DNA of 64,000 bases from Bedellia somnulentella (lineage: Eukaryota; Arthropoda; Insecta; Lepidoptera; Bedelliidae), in assembly GCA_963576735.1 (NCBI GenBank), contig OY755190.1, forward strand, positions 2,411,695 to 2,475,694, written 5' to 3'. Below the pieces are notes generated by a model. That model was given only the letters and a program-made list of their open reading frames with translations, was not told the origin of the DNA and ran no database searches. The stretch's first letter is position 1. Each line of letters starts with the position of its first letter. Position numbers and translations under genes: made by a program. Positions 11,701 to 22,200 of this stretch are shown here, one piece after another.

Positions 11701-11905
11701 CAAACTAAGTACCGCGAATCAAATAGCTCAGAGTTCAAAATACCGTCTAAAAGCCAAGTTTCAGTCAAGCATATGATATCGTAATCATTTAAGCACACAT
11801 TTCGTAAAAAGTTACTTGTTTTTGTGCGTAAACCACGCACATTCTGATAAAATATGTCAAGTGACGCCAAATAAATATCATTAGCATTATGTCACGATTT
11901 ATTTG
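8730..11905 (-). mobile_element. LINE-B, jockey-like non-LTR retrotransposon, 5'-truncated
   Basis: Flanked by CAAATG (8724-8729 and 11906-11911; CATTTG on the element strand). The 3' end carries an (AAAAT)n tail, which appears as TTTATTTTATTTTATTT on the plus strand at 8731-8752. Only ORF2 is present: the element begins 35 bp before its start codon, so ORF1 was lost by 5' truncation. It is inserted just upstream of LINE-A ORF2. Confidence 0.8.
8973..11870 (-). CDS. LINE-B ORF2, endonuclease-reverse transcriptase (965 aa)
   Basis: An intact frame. The N-terminal endonuclease shows FYQNVRGLRTK, CLTETWLLDG and CIGDFNFGDKLNW. The reverse transcriptase shows ITPIHKKGDKSHVENYRPIS, YTDYQKCFDRIDH, GVPQGSLLGPLLFIIVINNI and the catalytic LLFADDMKVL. 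The tail has SSVWNPRYQIYKNRIEAIQK, typical of jockey-clade proteins. It nicks target DNA and primes reverse transcription at the nick. No inactivating change is visible. Confidence 0.9.
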   Translation of the reverse strand: MASLDIFYQNVRGLRTKTSNFLRNVCLNDYDIICLTETWLLDGILNSELFDSRYLVWRRDRDYVKTRQKMGGGVLIAVKKQIRVIASERLDWRSSAEDIWLTISLPKSAPRSTTKYVHLCTLYLCDENCGYSYTTQLNNFINNLNDIVMSNLSDIFLCIGDFNFGDKLNWRSHNNVQELQPIFVNDSPSYSLTNFLDSIAVCGLYQYNGVPNHNERILDLVLSNQPVVVQRCDSPLVPEDAHHCSINISLNLAGVVTLKEQPRRRYLYYKGEYSSIVSELDETNWSNLLNSIPFERAVDVFYNRIYELRDKYIPTRLMVPNSYPPWYSSALIKILKEKAKYHKKYKNYQNITDYNTFALLRNRAVKEEKLCFAAYISRVESSVIDNPKYFWTYVKGKKMGSSFPSSMHYKIKTAANGEQISQLFAEYFQTNFVASDTHSSSTFQHTTMSPCNTISAIEVIDDEVYKILKNLDPYKSGGPDDIPPIFIINCAKSIAAPLSILFRRSFAEGIVPSIWKSAFITPIHKKGDKSHVENYRPISKLCLFGKTLERLVYDQLYAALQNDFNDEQHGFLKKRSTTTNLLLATDFISEGMENGEQVDVVYTDYQKCFDRIDHQVVLRRLVESGIHGDLLRWFESYIRNRSQAVALQGFMSSWSSIPSGVPQGSLLGPLLFIIVINNINKCFLHSKILLFADDMKVLKYIKSISDARNLQSDLDRFQNYCLTNKLDLNVSKCYCVSFSRKRELIQFNYILNGRTLTKVNFIRDLGVVVDNHLLFDNHINSIVNKASRTLGFIMRTASDFQDIKTIKILYCAYVRSHLEYASSVWNPRYQIYKNRIEAIQKRFLRYLDFKCKQSISGYYERCKKYHFVPLDVRRNISDICNLAKIANGSVNCPELLSKVQLRTNPMALRQRSLLHVPQARTNYRQNSFIIRVSREYNEIQNDFDIFNSSISAIKRLLTNSFFQNI

Positions 11906-12245
11906 CAAATGCAGGACAAAACTGCAACTTAATAATTTATGGGCAACATAAGTATAATTTGTATAATTATTATCTTTTATTTTAACTTCGTTTTTAAGTT
12001 TGTATATACATAGAATGAATTCAGAACTAAAGACATATGTATGTGTGTAATATGTAAGTGTAAAGTGTATTATTTTTGTTAGGTGTAATAAAATGCTATC
12101 AGAAGGTAATAACTGTATATGTGTGATAGTAAAATGTAGGGCACTCAACAGCCAACAAGTGTAGTAAAAAATTACAATAGAAAATATTACAAGAAAATTA
12201 CCTAAAAGTATTTGAGTAAAAAAAAGACTGCTCTCTAACCTAATA

Positions 12246-12467
12246 TTAGATATTAGAGGGTCCCACTCGTTGATCCAGTTCATCCAGTGATCGTACAGGG
12301 ATTGCTGGGGAACCTTCAGATTTTCGAACAAGTATTGTACCATTGTTAGTCCACACATAATGAAAATTATTCTGCTTCGCTCTGGTCCTTGTTTCGCGAA
12401 AAATATACCTATTTTCTTTGGTGAGTCTCTCATTGACATATACTCGCTTCTCCGACCCATCTACTAA
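12246..12467 (-). pseudogene. LINE-A ORF1 fragment (C-terminal FP-like domain)
   Basis: The frame reads KRVYVNERLTKENRYIFRET, then YVWTNNGTILVRKSEG, and stops at TAA. This pattern (V-N-E-R-L-T-x-x-N, F/Y-V-W-T-x-x-G-x-I) is the C-terminal domain found in many insect LINE ORF1 proteins and related to baculovirus FP-type proteins. Everything upstream is missing because the element is 5'-truncated at the GCCTAT junction. A longer open frame over the same bases is an out-of-frame shadow. Confidence 0.65.
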
Positions 12468-12847
12468 GCCTATGGAATGCCTATCTAAAATATTGTAATT
12501 TTCAAAATATAATAATAATTAAAAATTGTCGTACCTAGTTCAAACTGAGAATGTATAGAATGAGATTCCTTGCTTCAGTGAAAATAAGAAATTAAAAAAA
12601 AACATCTGATCTATGCTTTTTACTCTGTAAACAAAAACATAACTTCTTTCTGTATTTTCCAGTTCAATCGCTCGCTTACCGGTTTATTTTCATGATATTA
12701 TTTTTCAACGACGATCAATACAACTGGAAAATACCGAAAGAAGTTATATTTTTGTTTACAGAGCGAATTTTTGTATACCATGGGCAAAGTTGTTTAGTTT
12801 GATGTCCTTTATCGATTTATAATATAAAAAGGGTATGTTATAAAAGC

Positions 12848-13224
12848 AACCAAAAGCAACAACCGTGATAGCCCAGTGGGTAGAACACTCGGTTCTCGTG
12901 CAAGCGACTAGTGTTCAAATCCCGGGTCGGGCCTACACCAATTTGTCTTTTCTAAAGACATATGTGTGGTTAATTTATCATGGTTGTTAACGGTGAGGGA
13001 AAACATCGTGAGGAAACCCACATGGCTGAGTTGTACTTAGTCATGTGACAGTGTATTCGTACAAAACGGCGATAGGCCTGCCCCCTATCACGTGAGTACA
13101 CTGTCCATGCAAAACGTGGGTACTCTGAACACCAGGTGACAAAGTCACGTGATGTTCAGAAGTATTAGTACCTCTGCCAACCCCTTCGGGGATATTCGGC
13201 GTGAACGTTTATGTTATGTTATGT
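12848..13224 (+). mobile_element. SINE-2 copy (tRNA-type) in foldback element 1
   Basis: A pol III A-box-like TAGCCCAGTGGG and B-box-like GTTCAAATCCC open the element, and a (TATGT)n tail closes it. Flanked by TATGTTATAAAAGC at 12834-12847 and 13225-13238. Removing it restores the foldback arm AAAAGCGAGGTCTAGG. Confidence 0.88.
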
Positions 13225-13288
13225 TATGTTATAAAAGCGAGGTCTAGGCCAATTATACCAATAGATATTAAAAAAAAACTCTTTGAAG

Positions 13289-15442
13289 AATTGGCCTAGA
13301 CCTCGCTTTTATAACATACCCTTTTTATATTATAAATCGATAAAGGACATCAAACTAAACAACTTTGCCCATGGAATGCCTATCTAAAATATTGTTATTT
13401 TCAAAAAATTATAATAATTAAAAATTGTCGTACCTAGTTCAAACTGAGAATGTATATGTCGTAGGATGATTTGATGTTTAGGTTTTTGCAAAAAACCTAG
13501 GGATTTTGCAAAAATCCGGATAATTAGACAACGGTATAATATTTTCTAATCTTACTAGGTTTTTTGCAAAAAAAACTAGTTGGTTTAGTATGACTCCGAC
13601 ACGAAATGTCAGTTTTTATGAATACTGTACACTGATTGGTCGATTGCAGTGCCCCATAAACACGTCATCTCTGATTGGTTGTTAATTAAGACGTACTTAC
13701 TTCATTGTTCCTACCTACATTTAATTTGATTTTAGTTACAAAAAGTTCCCAAGTATAAAAATAATATTGTCATTTCCCTTAATAACTCTAGATATAATAC
13801 CTCAATACTACAATTTAAAACGAACTTACTTTATTGTTCCTACCTATATTGAAGACGTCCGAGGCCGAGTGGCCCATAATACAAGTGTTACTTAGTTTGG
13901 GGTAACTTGATCTGTGTATAATGTATCCGAACGTGATTGTAATCAGGGCTATGACACTGTGATTTCTATATGTTCCGTTTCGGCGCTGCGATCGCTTATA
14001 ATTTCGCAGCCATGTTGCCCGCCGCCATATTGTTTTCTTTATAGTTTTTGTTTACTTCGTTACTGCGCGTCAACTAAACTACTGCTACATCAGAGTTTTA
14101 GTTAAATAGTGTATTTCCTCGCAAGCTAGGTTGAGTTGAAATCCTAATTAACTTTCATTGTTTGTAGTATCGCTTTTTCAGTGAAAATCAACCCAGTTTG
14201 TACTTTACTATCGCCATGAGACCAATTAAGTGTTGTGTTGGTGAATGCACGTTAGGATGTGCCCAGCATCATAAAGAAGTAATGTCAGCATTTTTAAAAA
14301 TTATTACTAAGCTTCATACACACAACTGGTGTAATATTATTACTAAAATATTAAAAGGTTCTATAGAAGAGAAGTATGTAAAAAAATTGATATTCCTCAA
14401 AATTTGCCTTTAATGAATATAAATGTAATAAATTAAGAAGGAAAGCAATAAATAAGTAAATAAATTTATGTGTTTTATTTCCAAAGTTTTAATTAAGTCT
14501 AATTTATTAGGTACCTGCATTGCGTAAAATCGAAAAAAAGTGCACATCACTAAGTTATCGATATAACTATATTCCACCAGTTAGGTACAACCCTAATAAA
14601 AAAAACAGTCAACGCCGACACCAGCGCCAAAACGGACTTGTATGGAAACGTACCATTAGTTACTGTCGCATCTGTATTAGTACATATATTGTAATCTGTG
14701 ATTGTAATTTTACTCCAACAAAATAGTAAAAAAATATATTTGATTCCAAGTCCAATATCTCAATACCACAATGACTAACCAATCAGAATAAGTGTAGGCG
14801 AGCAATCAGAAATCAGCCAATCAGCATTAAAGAAGTACAATTTTACTAAACCAACTAGTCTTTTTGCAAAAAACCTAGTAAGATTAGAAAATATTACACC
14901 TGTTATCTAATTATCCGTATTTTTGCAAAATCCCTAGGTTTTTTACAAAAAACCTAAACATCAAATCATCCTACGACATATACAATGAGATTCCTTGCTT
15001 CAGTGAAAAAAAGAAATTAAAAAAAAACATTTGATCTATGCTTTTCGCTCTGTAAACAAAAATATAACTTCTTTCGGTATTTTCCAGTTGTATTGATCGA
15101 CGTTGAAAAATAATATCATGAAAATAAACCGGTAAGCGAGCGATTGAACTGGAAAATACAGAAAGAAGTTATGTTTTTGTTTACAGAGCAAAAAGCATAG
15201 ATCAGATGTATTTTTTTAATTTCTTATTTTCACTGAAGCAAGGAATCTCATTCTATACATTCTCAGTTTGAACTAGGTACGACAATTTTTAATAATTATT
15301 ATTTTTTGAAAATTACAATATTTTAGATATGCCTATCTAAAATATTGTAATTTTCAAAATAGGCAAAGTTGTTAAGTTTGATGTCCTTTATCGATTTATA
15401 ATATAAAAAGGGTATGTTAAAAAAGCGAGGTCTAGGCCAATT
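13289..15442. mobile_element. Foldback (palindromic) element 2
   Basis: A second copy of the same family begins 34 bp after element 1. Its ends AATTGGCCTAGACCTCGC and the inverted GCGAGGTCTAGGCCAATT match those of element 1. The inner palindrome at 14990-15260 has arms of about 130 bp around a ~60-bp centre containing CCGGTAAGCGAGCG. A separate TIR element (13457..14978) is inserted in its left arm. The right end abuts a SINE-1 directly. Confidence 0.7.
13457..14978. mobile_element. 1.5-kb TIR element inside foldback element 2
   Basis: The ends TGTCGTAGGATGATTTGATG and its inverse delimit imperfect terminal inverted repeats of about 130 bp (13457-13590 and 14845-14978), rich in TTTTTTGCAAAAAACCTAG. 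It is flanked by TATA on both sides, and the uninterrupted site in element 1 reads GAATGTATAGAATG. A TA duplication with ends TATGTC...GACATA is equally possible. Inside, a short frame at 14216 (MRPIKCCVGECTLG) has a Cys pair but is too short to classify. Superfamily not determined. Confidence 0.7.
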
Positions 15443-15698
15443 GCCGTGTAGTGTCGGTTTAGAATAGCACTACCCCATTTCTTCCAGTGGGTGTACGTAA
15501 GAGGCGACTAATGGTATGTGGCTATTAAGGTATCTTTGGGCGATGCGGTTGGAGACCCATCACCAACAACCTTTATTTTACCATCTTTTCCCCCTCAACT
15601 TTCCAAACGTGGCTGAGGAATTTCTAATTCCTTAGCTCTGGCTGGCTACCCCTTCCTAGGATTTATAGCCGTGAGTATATATATGTATGTATGTCTTT
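15443..15698 (+). mobile_element. SINE-1 copy
   Basis: Complete from GCCGTGTAGTGTCGG to GTGAGTATATATATGTATG. It directly abuts the right end of foldback element 2. Confidence 0.88.
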
Positions 15699-16195
15699 GA
15701 AGAAATAAAGAAAGCAAAGTTGTGTCTCACAAAAAGTTTTATTGCACATTTTGTGTTATATTATAGTATAATAAATACAACATCCTATTACTGTATACAG
15801 CTCTTATTATGATTATATTATTAAGGGGTCCCCTTGGTAAGTTTCGTGAACAATAGGAAAAAAATATAAAGTGCAGTATTTTAAAAGAAATCATACTAAA
15901 ACTGTATCACACTTTTTACAAGGGAAAACTGAAATCTTTAGTGCTTTTGTAGAAATATTAATAGCCAATATTCTTGCATTATTGATTTTTAGTGTGTAAT
16001 TGAGCAAGCTAATAATTTAGTTTTTTAAATCAATTAGCAACATAATGGCATTTTAGTGAATTTAAAATATACTTAGTAAGTAGGTAAAATGTTTATTTGG
16101 TATTTAAAACAAAATTATAAACAGTAGTAGCAGTAGGTTACCAAAGAAAACTATGTAGGTCAATTTCTACATACCACACATGGCAAATAATAAAT

Positions 16196-16567
16196 ACATA
16201 CATACATATACTCACGCCATTAATTCCCATTGGGGTAGGCAGAGACTATCGATCGCCACTTCGTACGATCCTGACAAACCTCTCTAGCTTCGTTTACATC
16301 CATCAATCTTTTCATACATGCTCTTTTATTCTTCATACTTCGGACGCCAGCCTTTTTGAGCACACTCTCAATTTGGTCCAAGTGTGTTCTCCGTGGTCGT
16401 CCTCTACTAACATTACCATCCACACTAGCTCTATAGATCCCTTTTACCAATTTTCTATCATCCATCCTCTCTATGTGCCCAAACCATCTCAACATTCCTT
16501 TTTCTATCTTTCTTACAATATCATCTTTCACTCCACACTTTTCACGAATAACGCTATTTCTCACTCA
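16196..16567 (-). mobile_element. RTE-like LINE 3' fragment with reverse transcriptase C-terminus
   Basis: The minus-strand frame reads KGMLRWFGHIERMDDRKLVK, GRPRRTHLDQIESVLKKAG and AREVCQDRTKWRSIVSAYPN. The RWFGHIERM...GRPRxxxxDQI pattern is the C-terminus of RTE-type endonuclease-reverse transcriptases. The 3' end GGCGTGAGTATATGTATGTA resembles the SINE-1 tail. 5'-truncated. Confidence 0.8.
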
Positions 16568-16638
16568 AATAATATTTTGATCAATAAAACGGGTAGATTG
16601 AGTTTTAAATCTTAACAATTATTTTCCAGCCCCCATAT

Positions 16639-16762
16639 CATGAGGCATGTGAGAGCGAGTATGTCATGTGAGAAGTGAGATACTGATATTGAAAGTTTTT
16701 TTACGAGCAATCTGTCAGTTTCTCACTTCTCAAGCGACATACGCGCTATCACCAGCCTCATG
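16639..16762. mobile_element. Hairpin MITE downstream of Usp32
   Basis: CATGAGGCATGTGAGAGCGA...GAGAAGTGAGA and TCTCACTTCTCAAGCGACAT...GCCTCATG form imperfect arms of about 43 bp. Confidence 0.6.
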
Positions 16763-17582
16763 CTACTACTGTTGACCATATGTAAGTATACACATAAGAT
16801 ATATAGTTCTATAACAGTGAAACACCCTATTGTTAATAATTCAATACTGTTAATAGGTACTTAATAAAATCCCTGTAATAAAACAATGAAAATTTATTAC
16901 GATTGGCGCAACAATAAATTGGGAATGCATGGCAGAGCACCATAAAAGCAAACATTTTTCAAAAATTTAAGACTACAGATACAAGTCGCTTGCTGTGTTA
17001 TATTAAAGGAATACTGATATATTTATAGCTCAATTAAAAGCATGCACGTGCTCCACAGAGGTATCCCAACATAAACTTAAAAAGTTTTACAATTATCCCA
17101 ATAGAGGTCACGCTAAACAAGGTGTAATATTTTTGTGAAAATTCGTTAACATCAACAACAAAATCCAATAAAACAACTATAGCTTTGGTATAAAAGAATA
17201 GTAATGACGAGAAAGTCCTCTTCCTTTCGGAACGCTCCTATGTTAATAAGTAATAAATATGTGTAATTTTAAAATCAACTTATTTTTCCAATATAATATT
17301 TCATATATTTTATTTTGATTGTTTAAGTTAATTTAATTTTTAAGAAAATCTATTTGATCCTGCATTAGAATAATTTTTAATTTACTTATTAATATAGGAC
17401 GTTCATCCGCAAATTCGGACCATGTTTTCATGGCACATAATACCTACTCATAACTATAACTAGAATACGAAAATACATTTTATAAATATCATCATACTAT
17501 ACATTGATGTACACACATCACATCACATTGACAAAACAAGATAAGTTTTGGTTTCTTTGCTACCAAATAATATTGTCTTGTC

Positions 17583-17610
17583 GAAGCTAGCAACACCAGT
17601 GTTGCTAGTA
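17583..17610. repeat. Short perfect palindrome
   Basis: CTAGCAACACCAGTGTTGCTAG has 10-bp arms around CA. No wider repeat structure is seen. Confidence 0.6.
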
Positions 17611-18011
17611 ATATCAGAAATTTCTACTCAGCTACAATACAATTTGAGCCCGTCAACCATAGTTTTTAAATAAGCTTTGAGCTAGGGTTACCATAAAAAA
17701 CATGAAAAAGCGGTATTTCCATTCGCTTCGATTTTCTTAAAGAAAAAAGACCTTGCGATTTTATAGCACAACGATTGTCTCTAATATAATTATCTAACAA
17801 AAAGTCGAATGATAACCCTACTCTGAGCATCATGTCACGAAAAAAATTATAAAACTTAATAGTATCAACAAATTAACAATAAACAATACTTAGTATAAAG
17901 CTATTACAATAAACAACATAACATCCTGCTCTGTCAAACAATAATTCGATGTCATACAACCGGGGTCACAGTTAATAACTAAAATCACTGACACTAATAC
18001 CACAAGAGCCT

Positions 18012-18187
18012 GCGCACACCAGCAACTTTTGTTTCCACAACTATTTTGTCTCCTTTATCAAGTCTATGGGTTAGTATGAAGGTGCGCCTTCACCTTTCGT
18101 CACGTAGCGACGTGACTTTCGGGAGATCTTCATACTAAAAAACAAAGAGACAAAATAGTTTCGGAAACAAAAGTTACTCGTGTGCGC
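18012..18187. mobile_element. Hairpin MITE just downstream of the Usp32 stop
   Basis: Arms GCGCACACCAGCAACTTTTG...TTAGTATGAAG and CTTCATACTAA...CAAAAGTTACTCGTGTGCGC are about 60 bp. The centre holds a second small palindrome, CGTCACGTAGCGACGTGAC. If the mRNA extends past 18187 this would fold in the 3' UTR. Confidence 0.72.
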
Positions 18188-18970
18188 CCTCTCTAAATAA
18201 TAAAGAAATATTTTTAAGTCAAGTCGATCGCATCAAATTCTACATTTAACTTTAAAAAAGTGTTCCTCGCGTTTTCGTTTCTAATCCGGATAGTTCGAGC
18301 AATAATCAGTCTCGAATCGCGATATATATCAGCCTTTTTACATAAGCAAATTTTGCTTCGCACCAACCTCAAAAATATAATTTTACTGATTCGTGTAACT
18401 TTGTTGTTGTTTTTATAGTCTGGTAGAATAGATGTTACAAGAAACATAAGATGATTTTATTTGTTAGATATCTTTTATGTTATTGTTTCTTCATCTACAT
18501 CATCACTAATCCAACAAGAAAATTTGGCTTCAAATTTTTTTGAATATTTTGAACTTTAAATACTATCATAATCATAATTCATTGTTAACTGCACCAATAG
18601 TTGGAGTGATGTTTAAATTTATGTACACATAGTAAATATTATTTCAATATAAAAGTTAAATAGAGTCGTGAATAGTACAGTGACAGTCGATATCAGTAAT
18701 CAAATATAAAGCAAGCTTATTTCATTTGAAAAGTCAGGTTACAACTCAGTCAATAAGAAATTCTCACATAATTTAAATATTTCATTGCATTGCATAAATC
18801 TAAATATTGCCATATAAATATAAGTGCAAAAAATACGTATTTTGACAACACAAACACTAAAGGAATGTAAATGCGTTCAGTCGTTAATAACCCTCACAGT
18901 TTCATATCACACATAAACCGTTCGTTCACTGACCGAATGACTGGGCAGATGAACGATGAACGAATGCGTC

Positions 18971-19270
18971 TTATGCTAGCACGCACATTTTCTTTAAATC
19001 ACTTTCTTCTGACGCTAATACTTCAGCACCTTTAACGATAGGTTCTTTTCCTGTGACATCAGGGAGGTATTTATCATAATCCAGACCTTGTCTCTCGTAG
19101 AAGAGTATATAAGCTGAAGCAGGGTCTATAGGTGGAACAGGGTCTGAGTTAGGGTCCATTTTGACTGGAGTTAGTTCTCGACAGGATGAGTCGTTGTAAC
19201 ATAGCCAGGTCCCTGATGGGTTTCGAGCGTATGTGACGTAATGACCGCCGTTTATTTGTCCTGAATGTGA
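18971..19270 (-). CDS. Usp32: Usp32 exon 27 (catalytic His, stop codon)
   Basis: Residues 1412-1510. SGQINGGHYVTYARNPSGTW contains catalytic His1421. CYNDSSCREL follows, then ASAYILFYERQGLDYDKYLP, and the protein ends SDLKKMCVLA followed by TAA. This matches the human His box and tail (SDYKKYCVLQ). The acceptor is TTCCAG. Confidence 0.95.
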   Translation of the reverse strand, partial: SHSGQINGGHYVTYARNPSGTWLCYNDSSCRELTPVKMDPNSDPVPPIDPASAYILFYERQGLDYDKYLPDVTGKEPIVKGAEVLASEESDLKKMCVLA

Positions 19271-22200
19271 CTGGAAGAATAAGAAAACTGTTTAATTATC
19301 CACACACAATGATCAAGAATGGTGACAACCAAGACACAAATGCATAGAATAAAATTACAAGAAAAAATAAAGTTCTTACCACATAAGTGTAAATTAAATG
19401 CCCTCACCAAAAGTTACTAGATAGAAGCTAATTAAAACCAGACTAACAACTCTGCATATAGAAACGACAATATTTTTGTAGAATATGCATGGATGAAAAA
19501 AAATACTACAAGGTAAACTTACCACAACAGCATACAGCCTATACTTCAAATCGAGTGGATCCTGTCCCGGCAGCAGGTGATGCTGATGAAAATCAATCAA
19601 ATTATCATCAACTATCGGCGATGCTGCCAAACTTGTCGATTGCAACCTTCGCCTCCGACTAGCATCCATGGACTTCCGTCTTTCATCATCTATTTCTTTA
19701 CCATCAACTTCATCTTCATCAACATCATCTTGTTCTTGAGCTTCCTGGGCTTGCAATGTTCTGTGTCTAATGATTGTTTCTTGCGGAACGGACGCGAGAT
19801 ATGGCGTTGGGTCAAAGTTTTCGAAAGGAAAATCTACGGCCTTTTGGGACTTTATCCATTTGTTGTTTACGAATTGGAATCTTTTTAAGTGGATGATCTG
19901 TGGACAAGATACCGTTTGTTACATTTTTACTTTTACTGTTAGAGAGTGGATCACGGCTCCTCCCCATTTTTTTGGTCATGATCGCATACCAAGACGTACT
20001 TCTAACAAATTAAAAATGAAAGTGGTGACAGCGGGCTCGCAAGGAACTGTTCCATATCTGACATATGGTGTACTCACTAGTACGCGGCAGTCGCCATCTG
20101 ACATATTTAATTCCAGCACTTACCAAGCATGCGAATACATACCGAATCATTTTTTAGCAAGTATTAGTTTTGTTTCCAGTATTTTTATTCCTGTTATTTA
20201 AATCGACCTCAAATCTGTAAGTCGTTGTTTTTTTGTTGTTTGTTTACTTTATAGTTTCCATATCTGCAGCGTCTTATCACGGGATACGGCAAGAAAAGTG
20301 CTCTTATACTAGTTTTTGATTGGTGGCTAGCTTCTCGGACCCGAGGTTGCGGATTCGATTCCCGCTGAGAGCACATTTAAGTGGTGGGCATAATTTATTG
20401 TTTCTGTGTCTTGGAGATTATCTATATGTGTGTTATATACTATCTATATGCCGTGTAGTGCCGGCTTAGAATGTTGCTACCCCTTTCTACGCACGGGTGT
20501 CGTAAGAGGCGACTAAGGGTATTGGGGCTTTTTATTGGATTTTTGGGCGATGCGGTTAGAGACCCATCACCAAAAACCTTTATTTTTACCATCTTTTCCC
20601 CACTCAACTTCCAAAAGTGGCTTAGAAATTTATAATTCCTTAGCTCTGGTTACCCCTTCTAGGGAGATATAGCTGTGAGTATATGTATGTATGTATTATA
20701 TACTACTAAATCGTTGAGTTAGTATCCCATAATACAAGTCTTTCTTAGTTTGGGTCTAACTTGATCTGTGTATAATATGTCCGTATATTTATTTATTACT
20801 ATCTGACCCGATAGTTTCTGTACTGTCAAATTTGCTTATTACAAAACTTTAGGCGTTTTTTTCGGTGCCTTTAGTTCAATCGGGCGTGAATATTTTACTG
20901 GTCATATTTTTCCGGTATAAAAAGTATCCTATTTGTTAATTCAGGTTATTACCTAGCATTCTGCCAAATTTCATTCATATATATTGAGTACCTAAGGAGC
21001 CTTTTCGGTACAAACACATAAACATTTTAATAGGATTATTATCTACTTACAAGCGCAGGCGGTAGCTTCCATATCTGCAGCGTCTTATCGCTGTCGCAAT
21101 GATGGCAATGTTCGCATCGGAACTGTTCCAGTTTCTCCGCACTAGTAAATGCTCGTACGCAGCCCGCTACGCACACGTCGCCGCGGCCGGGAGGAATTCG
21201 GCAGGAAGAATGTTCGCGGACCTCCTGAAATTTTGATAAGTATTAAAAAATGGTATTTGCCGTGTAGTGCCGGCTTAGAATGACGCTACCCCTTGCTACC
21301 CACGGGTGTCGTAAGAAGCGACTAAGGGTATTGGGGCTTTTTATTGGATTTTTGGGCGATGCGGTTGGAGACTCATCACCAAAAACATAACATAACATAA
21401 TGTTATAATATATACATATACAAGTAAATCATCACCAAAAACCTTTATTTATTTATTACCTTTTCCCCACTCAACTTCAAGAGTGGCTGAGGAACTTATA
21501 ATTCCTTAGCTCTGGCTACCCCTTTCAGGGAATTATAGCCGTGAGTATATGTATGTATGTATGTAAAAAATGGTGATGTGTATCTTAATATATACTGATC
21601 AGCAAATAAACTGAGACACAAGTGACCTAGGTTTTATTATCTGATTTCATAAGAATTAAAACTACATATGCAAGTCTGCACATTTAGAAAATGTTCACTC
21701 GATTGAAAACACTGATATATCGTATATGTAAAAGATATGAAAGTATATAAAAGTTTTAATTTTGAAGCCTCGAATGAATGTAGGGTATAGACGTTGATAA
21801 ATTAAAAAAGTTGTTATTTTATAGGGTTAGCTTTAATTTACTCGTAATATTTACTATTTTTTGTGCCGCAAAGACGAAATAACATCTTTCTTTATAAATG
21901 TTACGATACTGACTAATATCAGTCATTTGGGATGTTATTTTTTTTATATTTTAACTGCGTGTAACTATTTGGACAGGAAAATTACTTCACATAATCCAAG
22001 ATATGAATCACACAATCCAAGTAGCTTGCGTGGATGCCAATTGATATTAAGGGTATTGAAGTATTTTGTTAACATTGGTAAAAGGTTTATGAGTCGATCC
22101 TACTAGATATTAAAGATGTTGCTGCTGTAAACCCGAGAGTGTGTACGATGAAATAAATAAAAACGTATGTTAATTTAATGTCAGTTCAAAACTATGTGTC

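Larger units (their letters stand above)
1087..12467 (-). mobile_element. LINE-A, 5'-truncated non-LTR retrotransposon, itself opened twice
   Basis: The element is flanked by GCCTAT (1081-1086 and 12468-12473), and the reconstructed empty site matches the sibling foldback copy TTTGCCCATGGAATG with one change. It holds the last 74 codons of an ORF1 and a complete-looking ORF2 that is split only by LINE-C and preceded by LINE-B. The 3' end has AATAAAG followed by an A/T simple repeat. EN and RT motifs place it in the jockey/CR1 group; the exact clade is uncertain. Confidence 0.75.
1003..13254. mobile_element. Foldback (palindromic) element 1, interrupted by LINEs and a SINE
   Basis: The left end AATTGGCCTAGACCTCGC and the following ~75 bp recur inverted at 12780-13254. 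Between them lies an internal palindrome (12500-12770) with arms around TCTGTAAACAAAAACATAAC. Without its insertions the element would be only several hundred bp, with almost no loop. LINE-A opened it near the left arm (target duplication GCCTAT) and SINE-2 interrupts the right arm. No coding sequence of its own is visible, so it is probably a non-autonomous DNA element. No clear target duplication was found. Confidence 0.7.
15725..18970 (-). other. Region downstream of Usp32, probable 3' UTR and flank
   Basis: On the minus strand an AATAAA lies at about 18453-18458. A stronger-looking AATAAA followed by a T/G-rich stretch lies near 15735-15745. Either could end the mRNA; neither is proven. 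The interval also holds an RTE fragment and two hairpins listed separately. No other coding sequence is recognised. Confidence 0.3.

Noticed and set aside
11789..12460. 223-residue hydrophobic minus-strand frame as a membrane protein
   Set aside because: Its first part is an out-of-frame shadow of the LINE-A ORF1 end and the rest is AT-rich spacer that runs into LINE-B.
16373..16615. 80-residue plus-strand frame near 16.4 kb
   Set aside because: It is antisense to the RTE reverse transcriptase C-terminus, which is clearly the coding frame.
19577..20201. Plus-strand frames of 103 and 143 residues opposite exon 26
   Set aside because: They are antisense shadows of exon 26 and adjoining intron and show no recognisable protein features.
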